DNA of 64,000 bases, taken from contig CM049310.1 in NCBI GenBank assembly GCA_026874595.1, positions 19,074,058 through 19,138,057 on the forward strand, given 5' to 3'. This DNA is from Sipunculus nudus (lineage: Eukaryota > Annelida > Sipuncula > Golfingiida > Sipunculidae). The notes beneath the pieces were generated by a model. It had not been told where the DNA came from, did no database searches, and saw only the letters and a list, made by a program, of their open reading frames with translations. Both the position numbers and the translations under genes were made by a program. This document shows positions 50,601 to 60,336 of this stretch, piece by piece (position 1 is the stretch's first letter; every line of letters starts with the position of its first letter).

Positions 50601-53600
50601 TGTTGATTCTGGTGTTTTAGGTAGGTTCCTCTGAATTACATTGTTTTGTTTGTTTTTCTATACACTACACACCTGTGGATTCTGGTGTTTTGGGAAGATC
50701 TGGTAATTTCCTACCAGACAGGGTGGCTTGCTGGTCCTGTAGGTTGAGGTTTTTATAACTGTGGTCTCCTTCCTCTCGCTCCGAGTCTGACGTAGCCACA
50801 CTGTTATACATGTTACCATTAGACAGCTTGCCATTGGCTAAAGTCCTGATATCATTCAGGTCAAGGGTCACATGTTCCGAGGTCAAACTTTTCAACTGAC
50901 TGTTGCTGCCTGACTTTTTATGCTTGTTTCTGACGATAACTCCAAGAACAACAGCAACTAGCAGCAGAATCAGAGCTCCCAGTACTCCCACAATGATACC
51001 GATGAGCTGGTCATCAAACCGTCGAGGCTGAGAGGCAGATCCATTAGGTAATGGTCCAGTTTTAACTGGATCTCCAGAATTGTCACTGACCACACCATTG
51101 ACAGATCCTGAAAAACATCAAATTTACACTGTACAGGCTGCATAAAAAGGATGTTTTGAAAAGTATAATTATAGCACCTACTAAGTTTCAATAAGAATGT
51201 GATTGTTAGACATTTCAGTTTTAGTATGTTAAAACATCTTGAAATGAAATCTGGTAATAGATATGTTTTTGGCCTGTCAGTTCTGACATTTTCACTGCAA
51301 ATATATTGTGTTTTGGATCACACCATTCACTTAATTCTGAATTAATTAGAAAAGTAATTACAACAAATTCTCTGTGTATATGAACCATCACACACAGTAC
51401 AGCCAGGGAGATACAGGTGGAATACAAAACCAGTGAATACTAAAAGGTGAAATGTTGAAAAGGCAAGATCCACGGGATAGAAGAAACACTACATGAGGTC
51501 CACACCAGGAATCCATAAAGACAAGAATAGGAGTCATGACATCAGTGAAAGATTTCATCCAGTTACACAGAGGGATAGTGTGAGTGAGAGAAGGAGAAAT
51601 ACTCTATCTAGTTGGAAGCAATATAATGAGACTGGAAAAATGAACACTCCAAATGTTTCACCTCACAACATCCTGAACTGATATAGTGAACATGTTTATT
51701 TACAAAAATTATTTTTTTTAATATCATGAATTTATATCTTCAATAATAACAGGGTAAAAAATAATAAATAAAAGAGAATTAAGATCACAAAACAGCATAA
51801 ATATATAACTATGACTTTTGAAAACCCGGGATGGCTGTGCCCCATGCCATAATTAAGTCACTGCAGTTTTAATTTTGCACATTTGTGGTCTAACTGAACA
51901 GAGAGAACAACACCCATGCACACATGCTGACATGGTAAACAACACCAGGTCCACTAGAGTCACAGCCACATCCCTTTAAATCCCCTGAATTATCACCTTT
52001 TGATTTTCCATTGTAAAAAGTGTCACCCACTACATCCACGTCCGAGGGTGTTGTCAGCATTCTGCTGCCAGGGGGCACTGGTGTTTCGCCTGTAAAATTT
52101 CCTACGGCTACCTCTGTAACCAAACACAAGGAAACACTGACCAAATGATAAAGACAACAAGGATAGCTACACCTATTGTCAGCTACTCCACACCACAGTC
52201 TCATTGGTTTAAAACCCTGTAGCACACACAGGTATCTCACCAGATGTAACATCATTGCACTTATTAACCTTTTAAAGAATACAATATCAACACTGATTTA
52301 CATCAAATCAAATGTTAATCCTTACTCCAGGTTAGCATTCAATAAGACCCTTGGACTGATGAGTAAGGCATTTGAGAAAATGAAAATTCAGCTCTCCATT
52401 ATATAGTAACTGAAAGGGGGGGAATATTTTCTTTTAAATAAATACTGATTAATGTGACATATTTTCTGATTAATGTAATTAATGTAACTTACATTTAGGT
52501 CAATTAAATATTTAAGGGTTAGTTGAGAATGAAAAAAAATTTGCGGATAATATTCAAAAAGAGTTTTCAATAATTTCAAATATGAGTGAAGTTCAAAATA
52601 AGATGGATCTCATTTGACTTGTTTCTGATGATTTGAAATTGAACCAGTGATAAATTTATATTGAAAAGTTCTTTACTTTCAATGTTTTCAACACAAAACA
52701 TGTAAGAAACAATCAAATGAAATACTAATCCATTCCAAGAGCTGCTATATCAATGTATAAGATGATGTTGAGAATTACTGATTGACATTTGATACATCAT
52801 GGTGAGAGACCTGTTATATATGACACCATGTGCTGGGTCACCTCAAATTACATTACAGATTCCATATGCAGACACAGCTGTCTCACATATGGACCAAGCA
52901 AACATTGATCTTAAGCAACTTGTAAAGCATGGCAATTAACTGGAATTAATCAAATTGGGATATGCTGTATGCCTAATCACACATATACACCCTCAGGGGG
53001 GCAATGGGTCAAGCTGCTGTTAATGATACACATATGGCAAGATCTAACAGATACCTGAATTAGGGGGACAAAGATAATCAGTACAATGTACTCAAAGTAG
53101 TACTGATGATTTTCATACAACTTCTCAATAAATCAAACAAAATTATATTATTGGACAGGCATATTCAAAACTGATACTAAACATCCTCTTAAATAAATGT
53201 CCCTTACATGTCATATTTTTTAAACTGAAGAAAAAAACTATTAATGAATAAAGTAAGTTTGAAATTTTTAATCCTTGATCTGTTAATTTGTTACCATGCA
53301 TTGATCTGTAATAACAGATTATAAATAATTTTCTGAATATACAACTTATTCTCCTTAAGTGAAATGGTCTAAAAATAAATGATTATCTGAATCTGATAGT
53401 GTATACCATCCACATAATGTTAATTAATGTCACTCATTTCTTTCATACATAGGGCATGCATATTCATTTATCTAAATATTCTAACTCTAAGACTAGTTTT
53501 TTTTTATAAACTAACACCAGTAGCACCTATAATTAACATCAAAGGAAGGGTATGCATTAATCATTCAATGAACATGGGACTAAGACTTATCTCTCTTATT

Positions 53601-54401
53601 AATGAATTATTTATGTAGAATGTCACAATTTAATTTACATATCAGAAGTGATATCAAATCCTTCTTATTATAAGACATCTGGCATGCAAATTATCTTGAG
53701 GTCATGCTTGAATAACGGAAGGTGAAGGCTCAATTTGAACAGGAAAACTTAAATGAGTTTGTTTTCAATGACCACCAAGGAGTCCTTGGACTATAATTTA
53801 CTGTACTGTTATTCATAATATTTAATATAATATAACAAAAGATGTCACATGACGAATATAAATTTAATGGACTTACTTGAGTCAAATGTGACCTCACTGA
53901 TCATAATCCATCGAGCGCTGAAGTAAAGGTGGACCCTGACATGCTGCCCGACAACGTTCGGGATTTTGATGTCCACATTGCGTGCGTACTCCATCACCGG
54001 ATCTTGCATGAACTGGAACACAACTGGGTCTTTTTGGTACAACTTCCCCCCGATGCTAAAGTATACTTTGGCCATTTTGAACACGCGTACATCCTTGGAG
54101 AACATATTATTGCTGTGTATTTTTATTGAACTGAAATTCCTCACTGTATCAAAATGAAACTCCAGCTCCACCGGTGGGCGGGAACGAGTGTCGTTTTTCC
54201 AGCCAACCCATTCGTAGCCTTTGTAACTTCGTCCATTTCGATCTAGTCGGAAGTTTGTATCTCCAAGTTCACCATCTGTTAATTGTCCTAAACCTTTAGT
54301 TAAGTGGTTTTCATTGATGGTGCCATCATACGTGAAGTCATAGAGGTCAACATCTGACCCCCGTCTGTCTCCTTGTGGAATGTCATATGATACAACTCCA
54401 T
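41351..54401 (-). CDS. DDR gene B: discoidin domain receptor tyrosine kinase (5' partial, multi-exon)
   Basis: This is the second DDR-family receptor kinase, convergent with gene A. Exons in transcript order are 54401-53877, 52113-51997, 51107-50673, 47601-47282, 46787-46660, 45582-45385, 42942-42708 and 41680-41351. They give 2288 nt and one frame of 761 residues plus stop. The parts are the DS-like domain, stalk, transmembrane helix ([20 protein letters not shown]), juxtamembrane region with [12 protein letters not shown] and PPPPYP, and kinase ([33 protein letters not shown]). The discoidin-domain exons were not found up to 64000 and should lie beyond the right edge. Junction order and phases equal those of gene A. 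The first visible exon is separated from the missing 5' part by an intron that holds a full-length LINE. The stalk exon boundary is the least certain part of the model. Confidence 0.95.
42708..42942 (-). CDS. DDR B exon: catalytic and activation loops
   Basis: This 235-nt exon follows ttgtaccag and ends before gtaagg, phase 0. It encodes [34 protein letters not shown] and [14 protein letters not shown] 23-bp minisatellite lies about 30 bases upstream of its acceptor. Confidence 0.97.
42975..43292. repeat. 23-bp minisatellite near a DDR B acceptor
   Basis: About 14 copies of a 23-bp unit (gtcaggtaatacaggtacat plus act). It lies in the intron of DDR B, about 30 bases upstream of the acceptor of the catalytic-loop exon, and so close to the branch-point region. 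Units are nearly identical, with occasional gcc and gtta variants. Confidence 0.93.
45385..45582 (-). CDS. DDR B exon: kinase alpha-C helix to hinge
   Basis: This 198-nt exon follows tcccacag, phase 2 on both sides, and encodes [34 protein letters not shown] and QQHVPEST. The donor region holds two GT sites nine bases apart, AG|gtacgt and CAG|gtatgt. Both keep frame and phase; the second would add three residues in the kinase insert. Confidence 0.94.
46660..46787 (-). CDS. DDR B exon: kinase N-lobe with catalytic Lys
   Basis: This 128-nt exon follows ctcgaag and ends at AG|gtatgg, phase 0 to 2. It encodes [21 protein letters not shown] and VALKML with the catalytic lysine. Gene A has VAVKML at this place. 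Confidence 0.94.
47282..47601 (-). CDS. DDR B exon: proline-rich juxtamembrane and glycine loop
   Basis: This 320-nt exon follows tatttcag and ends before gtttgt, phase 0. It encodes SREYAVPDV (YxxP as in gene A), several Tyr sites (GDYPP, SIYRS, ALYATSD), PPPPYP (PPxY class), [23 protein letters not shown] and GEGQFGE. The Pro-rich middle part is poorly conserved relative to gene A. Confidence 0.94.
48138..50672. repeat. 73-bp minisatellite of duplicated exon-intron boundary (DDR B intron)
   Basis: About 34 head-to-tail units with a period near 73 bp run right up to the transmembrane exon. On the - strand each unit carries CCTAAAACACCAGAATCCACAG|gtgtgtag, a copy of the exon's last ~26 bases and its splice donor, followed by ~47 bases of intron. 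Units are more diverged at the distal (low-coordinate) end. Recurrent variant units (for example aaacactggtgg near 48770, 49357, 49794 and 50086) lie multiples of 73 bp apart, showing block duplications. Confidence 0.93.
50673..51107 (-). CDS. DDR B exon: transmembrane and first juxtamembrane part
   Basis: This 435-nt exon follows gtttttcag and ends at CCACAG|gtgtgt, phase 1 on both sides. It encodes [17 protein letters not shown], a helix of about 22 residues, the basic stop [27 protein letters not shown] and LPKTPEST at the end. Its last ~26 bases plus the donor are the source of the 73-bp array that follows in the intron. The first intron codons read G-V-stop, so any failure to use this donor truncates the protein just after TPEST. 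Confidence 0.95.
51890..52113 (-). CDS. Candidate alternative terminal exon of DDR B (read-through stalk exon)
   Basis: Reading through the stalk donor adds a segment containing [10 protein letters not shown] and then a hydrophobic end of about 17 residues ([17 protein letters not shown]) directly before TAG. Small residues followed by a C-terminal hydrophobic stretch have the layout of a GPI-attachment signal. The product would carry the ectodomain without transmembrane helix or kinase. Mammalian DDR1 is known to have kinase-less isoforms, but a GPI form is my inference. It could equally be intronic sequence that happens to be open. Confidence 0.3.
51997..52113 (-). CDS. DDR B exon: extracellular stalk (donor uncertain)
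   Basis: The segment follows tggttacag and joins in phase 1 to give [17 protein letters not shown], a Pro/Thr-rich stalk with one NFT sequon. I place the donor at AAAG|gtgata (117 nt). A second phase-1 donor, G|gtgaca after 52027, would give 87 nt. If neither is used the frame stays open to a TAG at 51890-51892. Confidence 0.75.
52114..53876. other. DDR B intron between stalk and DS-like exon
   Basis: 1.8 kb of AT-rich sequence; no element or exon was recognised on either strand. Confidence 0.65.
53877..54401 (-). CDS. DDR B exon: DS-like domain
   Basis: This 525-nt exon, the same length as in gene A, follows ttgctcag and ends at A|gtaagt, phase 1 on both sides. It encodes [50 protein letters not shown] and MISEVTFDS. 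Sequons NDT and NFS sit at the same places as in gene A. Confidence 0.95.
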
Positions 54402-55404
54402 CTGAGCAAAACAAAAATCCAAAAATAATTTAAATACATTATATAAATTACATATTTCCATGTGATGGTAAATTGTTCTGACCACTGCTATAGGGTTTTT
54501 TTTATCTGATTACCCTGATGACCATAGGATAACGATGAAGCTTCATACAGTGGCCCTGATTTCTCCCACAATTAGTATGTACAGAAAAGCATTAGTGCCA
54601 TAAACACACTTTTCTGGACTTGATAAGGAAAATGATGGAAGGGCTGGCAAGTCAGACATTAATTATACATGAAAGGAATTCCCATGACCATGGCCTTTGT
54701 CACACCACATAAAACATAAATAAACTTACACCTGTCACTTTATGGCCTATGGTCAGTTAAATCTTATACTTATGTACTCACTACTTTTAACTGTTTGCAG
54801 GTGGCTGTTCATGAATGAACTGATGTACAGTTAACTGACCTAATTCTCTAGCCATGCAGACTGACATAGCAAAATGATAGAATACAAAAATTTCTTAAGT
54901 TTCATTTGTTCGTGCAAATTGTAAGATAATTAAGTGCATACTTTGTGCTTATTAAGCGGTTTAACTTCATATATATAAGGATAAAATGGTAAAAAATCCC
55001 CAAGCCTAAAAAGTCATGGACCCATGGTCAAATATTGTCCCCTTATGTGTGACTTGCTTTTCTTGCTCACTAGTAAAGGAAGTTTGGTTTAAACAATATT
55101 TTTATTGCAAAACAAAGCAATGAGGATTGGAAAACAGGGCACAGCCCTATATCAATTCCTCTCCTCCATCAATATGTTATTAAATAATCCTCTGTATGAA
55201 ACACATTTACATTGTTACATTATGCTGTTGATACATGGATTACGTAATATGGCATACAACTGACATAAATATGTTAATCTATATTTACACCTGAGCAATA
55301 CAAGCAAAGACTAAACAAGATAAAATTAATTATTTACAATTGGAGAACAATACCTTATATAATTTATATAATTTACTAACCTCTAATATTTCCCAAATTC
55401 AAAT

Positions 55405-58400
55405 TTACTTAAAACGTTTAGTTGCCACTATAAACCGCTGTATATTATCAAAAAGTTCACAATTCTCTGTTACAGACAGATTATTGCTTCCATGTAGTAA
55501 GATATATTCACTTCTGTACTGCATTGATACCTTCGTAAAGAGTTCTTCTCTCATATTCACATAAAGGGGGCAATACAAAAAATAGTGCTCAGGGGTCTCT
55601 ACCGCGAGACCACAAGAGCAAAGCGGATTTTCTAAACAATGGTTTTTAAATAAATGCCCATTCAGGGAGCTGTGACCAAGACGCATTCTTGTATGATGTA
55701 TTTGTGCCTGTCGGTTACCCATGTACTGACTGTAATATTTGGGGGGCTTCTGCAAATTTCTTTCTAAATTTTTCCTGAAAATTGAGACGGATGGGCTGTT
55801 TCTTGTAATTGGATCTAACGTATTCCACAAACAAGTCGTTGATAAAAGGAAACTGTTTTGCCGTAAAGACGTACGAGCTGCTGGCGGACGCAGATTATAC
55901 TTGTTACGCAATTCATATCCATTGCTTCCAACCTCATCAGGTAATAAGTCGCACATATATGGTGGTGCCAACCCATTTACCATTTTATAGAACAAAATAA
56001 GCTTTTTAATACTCCGTCTCTCACTTAGTAGATGCCATCCTGTTTCTTTGTAAATTAAATTGTGACTGGTGCCCTTTATTGCACCAGTCACTATTCTCGC
56101 GGCACTCAGTTGAACTGATTCAATTTGACGTACTAGAGCCTCATTGCACCCATCCCACAGTTCACAAGCATATTCTAAGACAGGCCTAATAAAAGAGAGA
56201 TACAAAATTTCCAAAGCATTCCTATCTAGTCTATACATAAGTGATCTCATGACATCTATTCGCCTACTGGCTTTTTCGCAAATATAATTTATGTGATCTT
56301 TCCACGTGCAACGTTCGTTCAAAATAACACCCAAATGTTTGTGATTCGACACCGATAGAAGCGGCTGTCCTAGCATTGATACAGGCGGTATTGTTACAGT
56401 TCTCCTGGTGAAAGTTAACATTTCTGTTTTTCGAGGATTAAATGTGACGAACCATTTCTCAGCCCATTTCTCAATAGATAACAAATCATTGGTTAGGCTC
56501 TTAGACATACTTTCCATGTTTCTCCCTACATTAAATATTGAAGCGTCATCCGCATACAGTCGGATGTTGGTGTTTACACATTCTACCATATCATTGAAAT
56601 ATACTAAGAACAGCAGCGGGCCCAGTATTGAGCCCTGTGGGACGCCAGCTGGAACATGCATGCAGGATGAGGAATGACCATTTATCACTACTCTTTGCAT
56701 TCTGTTATACAAATAATCAGAAAACCATTTAAGTAAATTACCTTGAACACCCATTTTACTTAGTTTAAATATAAGGCCCTCGTGCCATACCCTGTCGAAT
56801 GCATTTGATGCGTCCAAAGATATAAATATAGTTTCATTTTCCGAATCAACGGCTCTGGTTATAATGTCATAAATCTCACATAGTTGATAAGTACAAGAAT
56901 CGCCCGGCCTGTATGCTGACTGGACTGATGTTAATCTGTTATTCCTTTGCATAAAGTTGAACACATACTTAAACACACATCGCTCAAATACTTTGCTTAC
57001 ACAATTAATTAATGAAACTGGTCTATAGTTACTCATATCCTGTTTACAACCCTTTTTATAAAGTGGTATAACATTGGAAAGTTTCCATTTACTTGGAAAG
57101 TTTGCGCTTTGGAGAGACCAATTGAATATTCGTGTTAAATTCTTAGTTATAGAACTTGCAGTCATCTTGAGCATGCGCTGTGTGATGCCGTCTGGTCCAC
57201 AGGCCTTATTTACATCAAGACACATTAAAATATCAGAGACATCTTGTTCTGTAATGGTAATATTACATAACATTTCATCAGCATCATGGCTTTGTGATGA
57301 AAAAAGGCTTGTCGTCGGGTCAAGAGTTGATTTCTCAACAAAATATTGATTAAAGCATTCAGCTTTTTCAATGTCGTCAGCGACCACAACGTCACCAACA
57401 ACAAGTGGTGGTATTGTATTCAGAGTTGACGCCTGCCTTAAATGAGATTTTATCAGTTTCCACCAAACTTTTGAAGGAACAGAACCGGGAGAGTTAATTT
57501 TACCATCTAGATTACGATAATAATTATATTTCGCTAACCTTACTTGCTCAATGACCATATTGCGTGTTTGTCTAAACAGGGCCCAATGTTCTGATTTATT
57601 TGTCCTTTTTGCCCTTGCGTGTAATCTATTTCTCTTTCTGATGTAGCGTCTCAGATTACTTGTGAACCATGGTTTGTCAGACGGTCTAATTGTTACATTT
57701 TTATTTGGAATGTTCCTACTGACAGCGTTTATAAAGTTATTTGTCCAGCTGTCTACTGCAATATTTATATCTTGCGTTTCGTCCACATTATAATCAGCTA
57801 GTTCTGTGTTAAGGCCGTGTATGTCAGCATTGTCATACTTATAAATTTTCCTTACATAACTTCTGTCTTTTTTTATCTTTACGTTAAGTTTCATACGTAC
57901 AGGATGATGGTCACTGCAAAAAGGAGGAGACGTGCCTGCTTCAATCACCAGATCGGGGCACGTGGTTGCTATCATGTCTATACACGTAGCAGTATATTCT
58001 GTTATCCTGGTGGGTTCCTTTATTAAATTAGTAAAACCGAATGCTGACAATATGCGTTTAAGAGGAACACTATAACTGGTATTTAACAAATCAACATTAA
58101 AATCTCCTAAAATGATGATGCCCCCAATATTAGTCTCTTTAGCTAATTCAAGAGACGACTCTAGCCGATTCCAATAGTCAACCCTTTCATTTGGCGGCCT
58201 ATAAAATACCCCTATTAAAAAATGTGCAGCACAGTGCAGTTCAACCCACACACATTCAACCCCGTTAACTTCTAGGTCTTGTCTTCGTTTTATTGGCACC
58301 TTACAAGCCGCATAAATTGCCACACCACCTCCCCTGCTAGTTTCGCGATCGCATCGTAGCGGTTCTTGGAACCCATTCATTACTATTTGAGAGTTTGTTA

Positions 58401-58794
58401 TGTTGCTGTTAAGCCAGGTTTCCGTCAGCGCAATTATGTCATAGTCACCTAATTCCACGGAAACATGGTCAACTTTGGATAAAAGGCTTCTTACATTCAC
58501 GTGAACCATTGACAGCGAACTCAGTGCACTGACCGTCCCAGTCGGTCCTGGATTGGGATGAATATCCCCTGCATTACACAATCTTACCCAAGAATAATCA
58601 TACAGACAATAAAAATGTACCTTGTGAACCTGTAAACTGGATACAGTGGTTATATAAGAGGTTACGTAAGCGCACAGGTTTAAGTTACTATGAACACTAT
58701 TTCTCTTGTGGGTTCGTTTGTTACCAGTTACGTTAATCTCTATTACGTGGAAAGTTGTATTCAGGTGTACAAGATACGTGAACCCACATAACAT
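55405..58794 (-). CDS. LINE ORF2: AP endonuclease and reverse transcriptase
   Basis: A 1129-residue intact frame. Residues 76-84 read GDIHPNPGP, a 2A-like motif. Residues about 95-305 are an AP-type endonuclease (TETW near 124, GDFNVD near 230, SDHHPV near 294). The reverse transcriptase runs from about 575 to 830, with NYRPVSL, SLDASNAFDRV, GVPQGSILGPLLF and the catalytic YADD near 747. The C-terminal region has a Cys/His block (CSCG, then ETPEHYFLYCP) common in Jockey/CR1-like ORF2. It nicks the target and copies the element's RNA. No frame breaks are seen. Confidence 0.93.
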   Translation of the reverse strand: MLCGFTYLVHLNTTFHVIEINVTGNKRTHKRNSVHSNLNLCAYVTSYITTVSSLQVHKVHFYCLYDYSWVRLCNAGDIHPNPGPTGTVSALSSLSMVHVNVRSLLSKVDHVSVELGDYDIIALTETWLNSNITNSQIVMNGFQEPLRCDRETSRGGGVAIYAACKVPIKRRQDLEVNGVECVWVELHCAAHFLIGVFYRPPNERVDYWNRLESSLELAKETNIGGIIILGDFNVDLLNTSYSVPLKRILSAFGFTNLIKEPTRITEYTATCIDMIATTCPDLVIEAGTSPPFCSDHHPVRMKLNVKIKKDRSYVRKIYKYDNADIHGLNTELADYNVDETQDINIAVDSWTNNFINAVSRNIPNKNVTIRPSDKPWFTSNLRRYIRKRNRLHARAKRTNKSEHWALFRQTRNMVIEQVRLAKYNYYRNLDGKINSPGSVPSKVWWKLIKSHLRQASTLNTIPPLVVGDVVVADDIEKAECFNQYFVEKSTLDPTTSLFSSQSHDADEMLCNITITEQDVSDILMCLDVNKACGPDGITQRMLKMTASSITKNLTRIFNWSLQSANFPSKWKLSNVIPLYKKGCKQDMSNYRPVSLINCVSKVFERCVFKYVFNFMQRNNRLTSVQSAYRPGDSCTYQLCEIYDIITRAVDSENETIFISLDASNAFDRVWHEGLIFKLSKMGVQGNLLKWFSDYLYNRMQRVVINGHSSSCMHVPAGVPQGSILGPLLFLVYFNDMVECVNTNIRLYADDASIFNVGRNMESMSKSLTNDLLSIEKWAEKWFVTFNPRKTEMLTFTRRTVTIPPVSMLGQPLLSVSNHKHLGVILNERCTWKDHINYICEKASRRIDVMRSLMYRLDRNALEILYLSFIRPVLEYACELWDGCNEALVRQIESVQLSAARIVTGAIKGTSHNLIYKETGWHLLSERRSIKKLILFYKMVNGLAPPYMCDLLPDEVGSNGYELRNKYNLRPPAARTSLRQNSFLLSTTCLWNTLDPITRNSPSVSIFRKNLERNLQKPPKYYSQYMGNRQAQIHHTRMRLGHSSLNGHLFKNHCLENPLCSCGLAVETPEHYFLYCPLYVNMREELFTKVSMQYRSEYILLHGSNNLSVTENCELFDNIQRFIVATKRFK
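58543..58569 (-). other. 2A-like motif in LINE ORF2
   Basis: The peptide GDIHPNPGP matches the 2A ribosome-skipping core (D-V/I-E-x-N-P-G-P) except that the Glu is His. 2A-like sequences at this place, between an N-terminal leader and the endonuclease, have been described in non-LTR retrotransposons of several invertebrates. The His substitution probably weakens skipping. Confidence 0.6.
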
Positions 58795-59191
58795 TATAAT
58801 GACACCCGATAGACCCCGTGACTACTTGAAAGTTACATTGTATTTGACGAGTATTTTGTTCTCCATAAGGAATAGATACCTGAAAAGACATAATCAAAAT
58901 AATTGAAATCGAACTGAACAGTATGTACAATAAAGATACTGAATAAGAAACAAAATGCAGTGCAAAGAATATATAAAGCTCATTTAGTGTTATTTTCAAC
59001 ATGATAAGATTCATGTTTCAATAACGGACAAAACAAGCGGAAGCTGCGTGGGTCATATTTGTGCTTTCTCCAACTGATTTTATAAGTAATGCTTTGTATT
59101 TAAACAACAGTGTTTCCTGTCAATTGTAAAAAAATAGTGAAACTCAGCCATATAATATATGTCTATAATATACTTGAGGCATCAAAGTGTT

Positions 59192-60118
59192 CTATCGCTC
59201 TGAGTCTATGTTTCCCAGCGTCCATATCTGTTTTTCATTATGAACTCTGATCACCTTCTGTGTATTGCCCCTCGTTATCCTCACAAATACGTTTCCGTCA
59301 AATGTCCAGGTGTCTGTAACTTGTTTTCTGCGCTTAAGTTCACGGCATTGGTAGGCCAGAGTCGCTCTATACTTCGTTAAATCTTCTGCCAGATATATGT
59401 TTGTCCCCTTCAATTTAGCCTTTGCATGGAAAAACCGGGACCGGATACGATAGGTCGAAAAACGAACGATGATGGGTCGAGGCTTTCCATTTTGTGCGGG
59501 TTTACCCGACCGATGAGACCTCTGGATGTGAGAGAGAGTGATATCATCTATACCAAGCTTATTGTTACAAATGTCCAACACAATACTGTCTGTGTCTTCC
59601 TTCTCACTTTCTGGCACTCCAAAAACCCTTACGTTTATTCGTCTTGTGTATTGTTCTAGTGCATCTACCTCCAACTGTAATTCCTCGTTTTTTTGTTTCA
59701 ATGTCACAATTTCTTGTGTTTGACTGTTGATTGTTTCTTTTTGTTTTGTTATTTCGTCGCCTTGATCAGAAACCTTAGCGGCTAAGGTGTTCATGGCTGA
59801 AGATATGGTTTTTGCTATTTTTGTTTCGAGGATAGGCCAAAGCATGTCTGAAAGGGCCGTTATGACTCGGGTATCAGTCAGTGCGGCGGGGAGTGCTTGA
59901 GCAAGGGCATCGGCCAAATCTGAGTGTGGTATCTCATGGGGGGCTAAAGCACTATGCTCACCTGTCATTTCCCTTTTTCTCTTAGAGTCCGGCTTTTTAC
60001 TTGCACTGTCACTGATGTTTGCAGTTTGTGATGTGAACTGACTTTCCATGATTGGCTGTGAATCCTCATACACAGTCTGTAATGAGTCCCGAATAGTTTC
60101 ACCGAGTGTCCCCTCCAT
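59192..60118 (-). CDS. LINE ORF1 protein
   Basis: A 308-residue frame with ATG at 60118. The N-terminal third is Ser/Lys-rich and polar. Residues of roughly 110-160 look like a coiled coil (QKETINSQTQEIVTLKQKNEELQLEVDALEQ pattern of spaced Leu/Ile). The C-terminal half has the ORF1 signature YTRRINVRVFGVPE, SHRSGKP and PRPIIVRF, followed by YLAEDLT. Such proteins bind RNA and assist target-primed reverse transcription. The spacing to ORF2 is about 400 bases. Confidence 0.85.
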   Translation of the reverse strand: MEGTLGETIRDSLQTVYEDSQPIMESQFTSQTANISDSASKKPDSKRKREMTGEHSALAPHEIPHSDLADALAQALPAALTDTRVITALSDMLWPILETKIAKTISSAMNTLAAKVSDQGDEITKQKETINSQTQEIVTLKQKNEELQLEVDALEQYTRRINVRVFGVPESEKEDTDSIVLDICNNKLGIDDITLSHIQRSHRSGKPAQNGKPRPIIVRFSTYRIRSRFFHAKAKLKGTNIYLAEDLTKYRATLAYQCRELKRRKQVTDTWTFDGNVFVRITRGNTQKVIRVHNEKQIWTLGNIDSER

Positions 60119-60336
60119 ATGTTACCATGAGCAGTCTAGTTTATATTGTTGGTAAAATATCTCCAAATTCCTGTCAATACACAGATATATTCCGTCTACT
60201 GCATTGAGTCTAATACTGGTTAATCCATTTAGGTGTTGTTTGAGATATCTTTCACTTTACTCGCTCTCTGGACCCCACAAACAGCGCTGCCACTTTAAGT
60301 GCCGCCTGGCTCGTCCGCCATCTTAATTGGAAGTTT

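Larger units (their letters stand above)
55087..60328 (-). mobile_element. Full-length non-LTR retrotransposon (CR1/Jockey-type LINE)
   Basis: About 5.2 kb with two intact reading frames on the - strand. Its 5' end is GC-rich and on the - strand reads AATTAAGATGGCGGACGAGCC. Its 3' end carries AATAAA (complement of 55101-55106) a few bases from the boundary. An 8-bp direct repeat, ggaagttt, flanks it at 55079-55086 and 60329-60336 and is the likely target-site duplication. It lies in the 5' intron of DDR gene B in the sense direction, so its polyadenylation signal could act on DDR B transcripts. Intact frames suggest recent activity. The clade is inferred from layout, not from a tree. Confidence 0.85.

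Noticed and set aside
48138-50672. CRISPR-like regular array
   Set aside because: Units are contiguous and similar throughout, with no unique spacers, and the host is an animal genome; it is a minisatellite.
51890-52255. Whole 121-codon frame as a separate gene
   Set aside because: The part before 52113 lies upstream of a good acceptor and is intron; only the part from 52113 is exon-like.
53929-54157. Frames on the + strand opposite the DS-like exon
   Set aside because: Antisense shadows of the DDR B exon; the - strand frame has full domain homology.
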